From NCBI GenBank assembly GCA_946623485.1, contig CAMORF010000074.1, positions 1-8,943 of the forward strand: a DNA stretch of 8,943 nucleotides. Direction: 5' to 3'. Shown piece by piece: positions 6,445-8,943 of the stretch. The notes under the pieces are model-generated. The model ran no database searches, was not told the origin of the DNA, and saw only the letters and a program-made list of their open reading frames with translations. Each line of letters starts with the position of its first letter. Positions within the stretch are counted from its first letter, which is position 1. The translations under genes were made by a program, and so were the position numbers. Origin of the DNA: an uncultured Clostridia bacterium (GTDB taxonomy: Bacteria; Bacillota; Clostridia; Lachnospirales; Lachnospiraceae).

Positions 6445-6524
6445 TTGAGGAAGCCGGCATATTGGGAAGCTATATCATTGAGGAAGCCGGCACATAGGAA
6501 AGCTATATCATTGAGGAAGCAAAC
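6445..6524. repeat. 33-bp tandem repeats between the phosphoesterase and EAL genes
   Basis: TTGAGGAAGCCGGCA starts at 6445 and 6478, and a shortened third copy starts at 6511, giving a 33-bp period. Each full unit ends with GAAAGCTATATCA or GGAAGCTATATCA. A looser relative (ATGAGGAACCAGTCA) precedes it at about 6427. Confidence 0.9.
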
Positions 6525-6575
6525 AACATCAGGAAAGCGGCAAGCATCAGAGTAGCCGGCACCAGAGTAACAGAA

Positions 6576-6641
6576 AGTATCGGAAAAAGACACTATCAGA
6601 AAAGACACTGTCAGAAAAAGACAGTATCGGGAAAGAAGGAC
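6576..6641. repeat. 15-16-bp tandem repeats directly before the EAL gene
   Basis: The units are AGTATCGGAAAAAGAC (6576), ACTATCAGAAAAGAC (6592), ACTGTCAGAAAAAGAC (6607) and AGTATCGGGAAAGAAGGAC (6623). The last unit supplies purine-rich sequence just upstream of the start codon's AGGA (6642-6645), so the array lies in the translated gene's leader. No clear -35/-10 pair was found in this gap. Confidence 0.82.
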
Positions 6642-6650
6642 AGGATAGCG

Positions 6651-8417
6651 ATGTATGTATTTCCGGAAGAAATGAGAAAAGCCTATGAAAGCAGTCCATT
6701 GTCTTTTGTCTATTATGAGCGTGTAGACAATGAGGCAGTACCGATCCTTGCGTCGGACGGATTTTGCCGGAATACGGGCATGGCGCGGGAGAAAGTTCTG
6801 AAATGGCTGTCCGTCGGCATGTATGAACGGATGCACCCTGACGATGTCGGGACGGTATCCAGGATCAGCCATGATTTCCTGAACGGCAAAGGGAAGTATG
6901 ATGTCATTTTCCGCTGCCGCATCAATGGCAAATACACTTACATCCATGGGAGCGGGAAGTGGCAGGAGATGTCTGACGGGACAAAGCTGGCGGTCGTTCA
7001 GTACCTGGATGTGTCAAGCACCAAGGAAAATATGCTGACGGTGGAGGAGAGCTATGATCTGTTCCGGCGTGACGTGTTCTACACGGATTCGATTACTGGG
7101 TTGCCTAACCTGAATTACATGCATGAATACGGCGATGAGCGGGCCAGGGCAATCCGGGCTGCGGGCAATATCCCCACGGTCATTTTCGCTGATATCTTCT
7201 CCATGCAATCGTACAATTATCAGTATGGCGTCGGGGAAGGGGATGAGCTGCTGCGCCTGGTGGGGGAAGAACTGAAACGCGCATTTCCCGAAGCACTCCT
7301 CATGCGCGGCGCCAACGATCATTTTATCATGATCAACAATCACCGGGACTATGAGAAGATTGCCATAGGGATCGAAAGCGCGGACGACAGGATCCGGAAA
7401 TATGCCCATGGTGTTACTTCGGGAATCCGGTGCGGGATCTGTTCCATCGAGGAAGGGATGGACGTCAATGATGCGCTGGATCACGCGCGGCACGCGCTGC
7501 GGAGGATCCGGAAAGACATGACAAGAACCTGGGCAGTATTTTCCCAGGCGGCGGATGATAAATACTGGCGCGAACGATATGTCATAGAGCATTTTGACCG
7601 GGCGCTGCAGGAGGGATGGATCAAGGCCTACTATCAGGGGATCACACGCGCTGAGTCAGGAAGAGGCTCCTCTTTTGAGGCGCTGGCCAGATGGATCGAC
7701 CCGGTGAGGGGGATGATCTCGCCGGCGGACTTTATCCCGGCACTCCAGGAATATCATCAGCTGTATAAGCTGGATATCTATATGTTTGAGCAGGTCTGCC
7801 GAGACTTTATCCTGCGCTCGGAAAATAACCTGCCCCTGACTCCTGTCTCGGTGAATTTTTCCAGGCAGGACTTTGACCATCTGGATGTGATCGGGCGGAT
7901 GAATGAACTGTACCGGAAATATGAGATGGAGAAATACGTAGACAAAAGCTATTTCATCATCGAGATTACGGAGCAGGATCTCGCGACAGGCGCGAAGCAT
8001 CTGGAGGAGCAGATGCGCAGGATCCGTGAAAATGGATACCGGATCTGGCTGGATGATTTTGGGAGCGGCTATTCTGCGATCAATATGTTCAGCCGTTTCA
8101 GCTTTGACCTGATTAAGTTCGATATGGAACTGCTGCGTCATCTGGAAGACAACAACGGGGCCAACCGCGTGATCCTTAGGGAGATGATGAAGGTCGCGAA
8201 GAAGCTGGGATCCCACACGCTGATTGAAGGCGTGGAGACAGAAGAACAGATTGCTTTCGTGCGCGAGATCGGATGCGAGCTGGTGCAGGGCTACTATTAC
8301 CATAAGCCGGAATCGCTGGATGAGATCCTGTACAGCATTCAGTGCGGCAGAAAGATCAACCGGTTTGAGACAAAGGAAGAACGCGAGAAACTGGAAAAAG
8401 CCTGGCTGAATTCCTGA
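6651..8417 (+). CDS. PAS-GGDEF-EAL protein: c-di-GMP phosphodiesterase with a degenerate cyclase domain
   Basis: The protein has 588 residues and no membrane segment. Residues about 10-125 form a PAS-type sensor (MHPDD, then the FRCRINGKYTYIHGSGKW strands). Residues about 140-300 are a GGDEF-fold domain (SITGLPNLNYM, FADIFSMQSYNYQYGVGEGDELL) whose active-site loop reads ANDHF (221-225) in place of GGDEF. It has no RxxD inhibitory site, so it should not make c-di-GMP but may bind GTP or regulate. Residues about 310-570 are an EAL domain with its catalytic set intact: FEALARW (Glu343), VNFS (Asn402), EITE (Glu438), LDDFGSGYS (Asp468, Asp469), IKFD (Lys489), IEGVE (Glu526) and VQGYYYHKP (Gln546). 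It therefore probably cleaves c-di-GMP to pGpG in response to a cytosolic signal. AGGA lies five bases before the ATG. The last three codons and the stop belong to the repeat array that follows. Confidence 0.93.
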   Translation: MYVFPEEMRKAYESSPLSFVYYERVDNEAVPILASDGFCRNTGMAREKVLKWLSVGMYERMHPDDVGTVSRISHDFLNGKGKYDVIFRCRINGKYTYIHGSGKWQEMSDGTKLAVVQYLDVSSTKENMLTVEESYDLFRRDVFYTDSITGLPNLNYMHEYGDERARAIRAAGNIPTVIFADIFSMQSYNYQYGVGEGDELLRLVGEELKRAFPEALLMRGANDHFIMINNHRDYEKIAIGIESADDRIRKYAHGVTSGIRCGICSIEEGMDVNDALDHARHALRRIRKDMTRTWAVFSQAADDKYWRERYVIEHFDRALQEGWIKAYYQGITRAESGRGSSFEALARWIDPVRGMISPADFIPALQEYHQLYKLDIYMFEQVCRDFILRSENNLPLTPVSVNFSRQDFDHLDVIGRMNELYRKYEMEKYVDKSYFIIEITEQDLATGAKHLEEQMRRIRENGYRIWLDDFGSGYSAINMFSRFSFDLIKFDMELLRHLEDNNGANRVILREMMKVAKKLGSHTLIEGVETEEQIAFVREIGCELVQGYYYHKPESLDEILYSIQCGRKINRFETKEEREKLEKAWLNS

Positions 8418-8584
8418 TTCCTGAATTCCTGATTCCTGAATTCCTGATTCCTGATTCCTGAATTCCTGATTCCTGAATTCCTGAATTCCTGATTCCTGAA
8501 TTCCTGAATTCCTGAATTCCTGATTCCTGAATTCCTGATTCCTGATTCCTGATTCCTGAATTCCTGATTCCTGAATTCTGATTC
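8406..8584. repeat. Two-letter tandem array of CTGAATTC and CTGATTC units overlapping the EAL stop codon
   Basis: Twenty-three intact units run without a gap from 8406 to 8578. Calling CTGAATTC 'L' (8 bp) and CTGATTC 'S' (7 bp), the order is LSLSLS SLSLLS LLLSLS SSLSL, followed by a damaged TGATTC. There are 12 L and 11 S. The first L supplies the last codons (CTG AAT TCC) and, with the next unit, the TGA stop of the EAL gene. Each L holds a GAATTC palindrome and each S a GATTC (GANTC) site. With the two features below it fills most of the 369-bp gap before tRNA-Pro. Confidence 0.97.
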
Positions 8585-8585
8585 T

Positions 8586-8616
8586 TGAGGCTGGCAGCTG
8601 TGGCGGGCCAGCCTCA
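8586..8616 (+). other. Strong hairpin after the array
   Basis: TGAGGCTGGC (8586-8595) pairs perfectly with GCCAGCCTCA (8607-8616) around an 11-nt loop. No T-run follows on either strand, so it is not a standard intrinsic terminator. It may mark the RNA 3' end after processing, or act with Rho. It is the only strong stem downstream of the EAL gene. Confidence 0.6.
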
Positions 8617-8644
8617 GGGAGAAGCCCTTCAGCACTTCGGTGGA

Positions 8645-8720
8645 CGCTTCAGAGGCTTCAGGGCTACAGAGAAGGCGCTTCAGAGAAGGGCTTCAGAGAA
8701 GGCTTTGGAGAAGGCTGAAG
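8645..8720. repeat. 12-13-bp GCTTCAGAGAAG repeats before the tRNA promoter
   Basis: Clear units are GCTACAGAGAAG (8663), GCTTCAGAGAAG (8677), GCTTCAGAGAAG (8690) and GCTTTGGAGAAG (8702), with shorter GCTTCAG pieces at 8646 and 8654 and GCTGAAG at 8714. CTTC and GAAG in one unit are complementary. GAAGCCCTTC (8621-8630) can also pair with GAAGGGCTTC (8685-8694). Confidence 0.78.
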
Positions 8721-8732
8721 TGAAAAAAATAG

Positions 8733-8761
8733 TTGACAAAGGAGATACCGCAGTATATAAT
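8733..8761 (+). promoter_or_regulatory. Consensus sigma-A promoter for the tRNA genes
   Basis: A perfect -35 (TTGACA, 8733-8738) and perfect -10 (TATAAT, 8756-8761) are separated by exactly 17 bp. Transcription should start near 8768, about 20 nt before the mature tRNA-Pro. Such consensus promoters are typical of stable RNA operons. The upstream A-run (GAAAAAAAT, 8722-8730) may act as an UP element. Confidence 0.92.
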
Positions 8762-8786
8762 CCTCATTGTCTTGGGAACAGGATTG

Positions 8787-8861
8787 CGGGGTGTGGCTCA
8801 GTTTGGCTAGAGCACCTGCTTTGGGAGCAGGGGGTCGCAAGTTCGAATCTTGTCACCCCGA
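8787..8861 (+). tRNA. tRNA-Pro (anticodon UGG)
   Basis: The acceptor CGGGGTG (8787-8793) pairs with CACCCCG (8854-8860), with discriminator A 8861. The D-stem is GCTC/GAGC. The anticodon stem CCTGC/GCAGG encloses the loop TTTGGGA, with anticodon TGG at 8822-8824. The T-stem GCAAG/CTTGT encloses TTCGAAT. The 3' CCA is not encoded (ATTTG follows), so it must be added after transcription. Confidence 0.97.
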
Positions 8862-8889
8862 TTTGAAAATCAAATCACATATTTCTTTT

Positions 8890-8943
8890 GCGGGTGTAGT
8901 TCAATGGTAGAACACCAGCCTTCCAAGCTGGATACGTGGGTTC
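8890..8943 (+). tRNA. tRNA-Gly (anticodon UCC), cut by the window end
   Basis: The 5' acceptor strand is GCGGGTG and the D-arm is GTTC/GAAC around AATGGTA. The anticodon stem CCAGC/GCTGG encloses CTTCCAA, with anticodon TCC at 8922-8924. The window stops at the start of the T-arm. It lies 28 nt after tRNA-Pro with no promoter between, so the two form one tRNA operon that probably continues. Confidence 0.93.

Noticed and set aside
8339..8635. Minus-strand frame with RNQEF/GIRNS repeats across the 7/8-bp array
   Set aside because: It is open only because the repeat lacks stops in that frame. Its start would be a GTG with no ribosome site.
8585..8866. Plus-strand small frame running into tRNA-Pro
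   Set aside because: It covers the consensus tRNA promoter and the whole tRNA, and begins with a TTG lacking a ribosome site.

Overview
The window looks like chromosomal DNA of a Gram-positive anaerobe of the Clostridia, most likely a Lachnospiraceae-type gut bacterium. This is an inference from four things: AGGAG-type ribosome sites, an rdgB gene followed by a YsnB/YfcE-type phosphoesterase, a secreted papain-like protease of the lectin-like-domain type, and sigma-A-type promoters with 17-bp spacers. All six protein genes and both tRNA genes lie on the + strand.

Layout. (1) Positions 1-223 hold a 37-bp tandem array. (2) 261-1157 encodes a small protein with two membrane helices. (3) 1337-3244 encodes an Hsp70/actin-fold ATPase whose substrate-binding part is replaced by a helical and membrane-spanning tail. 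An exact 85-bp duplication lies between (2) and (3). (4) 3493-4896 encodes an exported C1-type cysteine protease. (5) 5210-5890 and 5887-6378 form an overlapping pair: rdgB (XTP/dITP diphosphatase) and a metallophosphoesterase, with a promoter at 5091-5119. (6) 6651-8417 encodes a PAS-GGDEF-EAL protein whose cyclase motif is degenerate and whose EAL phosphodiesterase motifs are intact. (7) A consensus promoter at 8733-8761 precedes tRNA-Pro(UGG) and the first 54 bases of tRNA-Gly(UCC), which is cut by the window end.

The first two genes probably work together at the membrane: an Hsp70-like ATPase and a partner whose C-terminal end faintly resembles GrpE, the Hsp70 nucleotide-exchange factor. 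The rdgB/phosphoesterase pair is housekeeping nucleotide-pool cleansing. The EAL protein lowers c-di-GMP.

The most unusual property of the window is that every intergenic region of appreciable length between the protein genes, and one coding loop (in RdgB), carries its own tandem repeat array. Unit lengths are 7/8, 9, 12, 12-13, 14, 16, 19, 30, 33, 37 and 85 bp, with no shared sequence. Several arrays touch or overlap the stop codon of the gene before them. The clearest is a two-letter array (CTGAATTC and CTGATTC units) that supplies the last codons and the stop of the EAL gene. No canonical hairpin-plus-T-tract terminator is visible after any protein gene.
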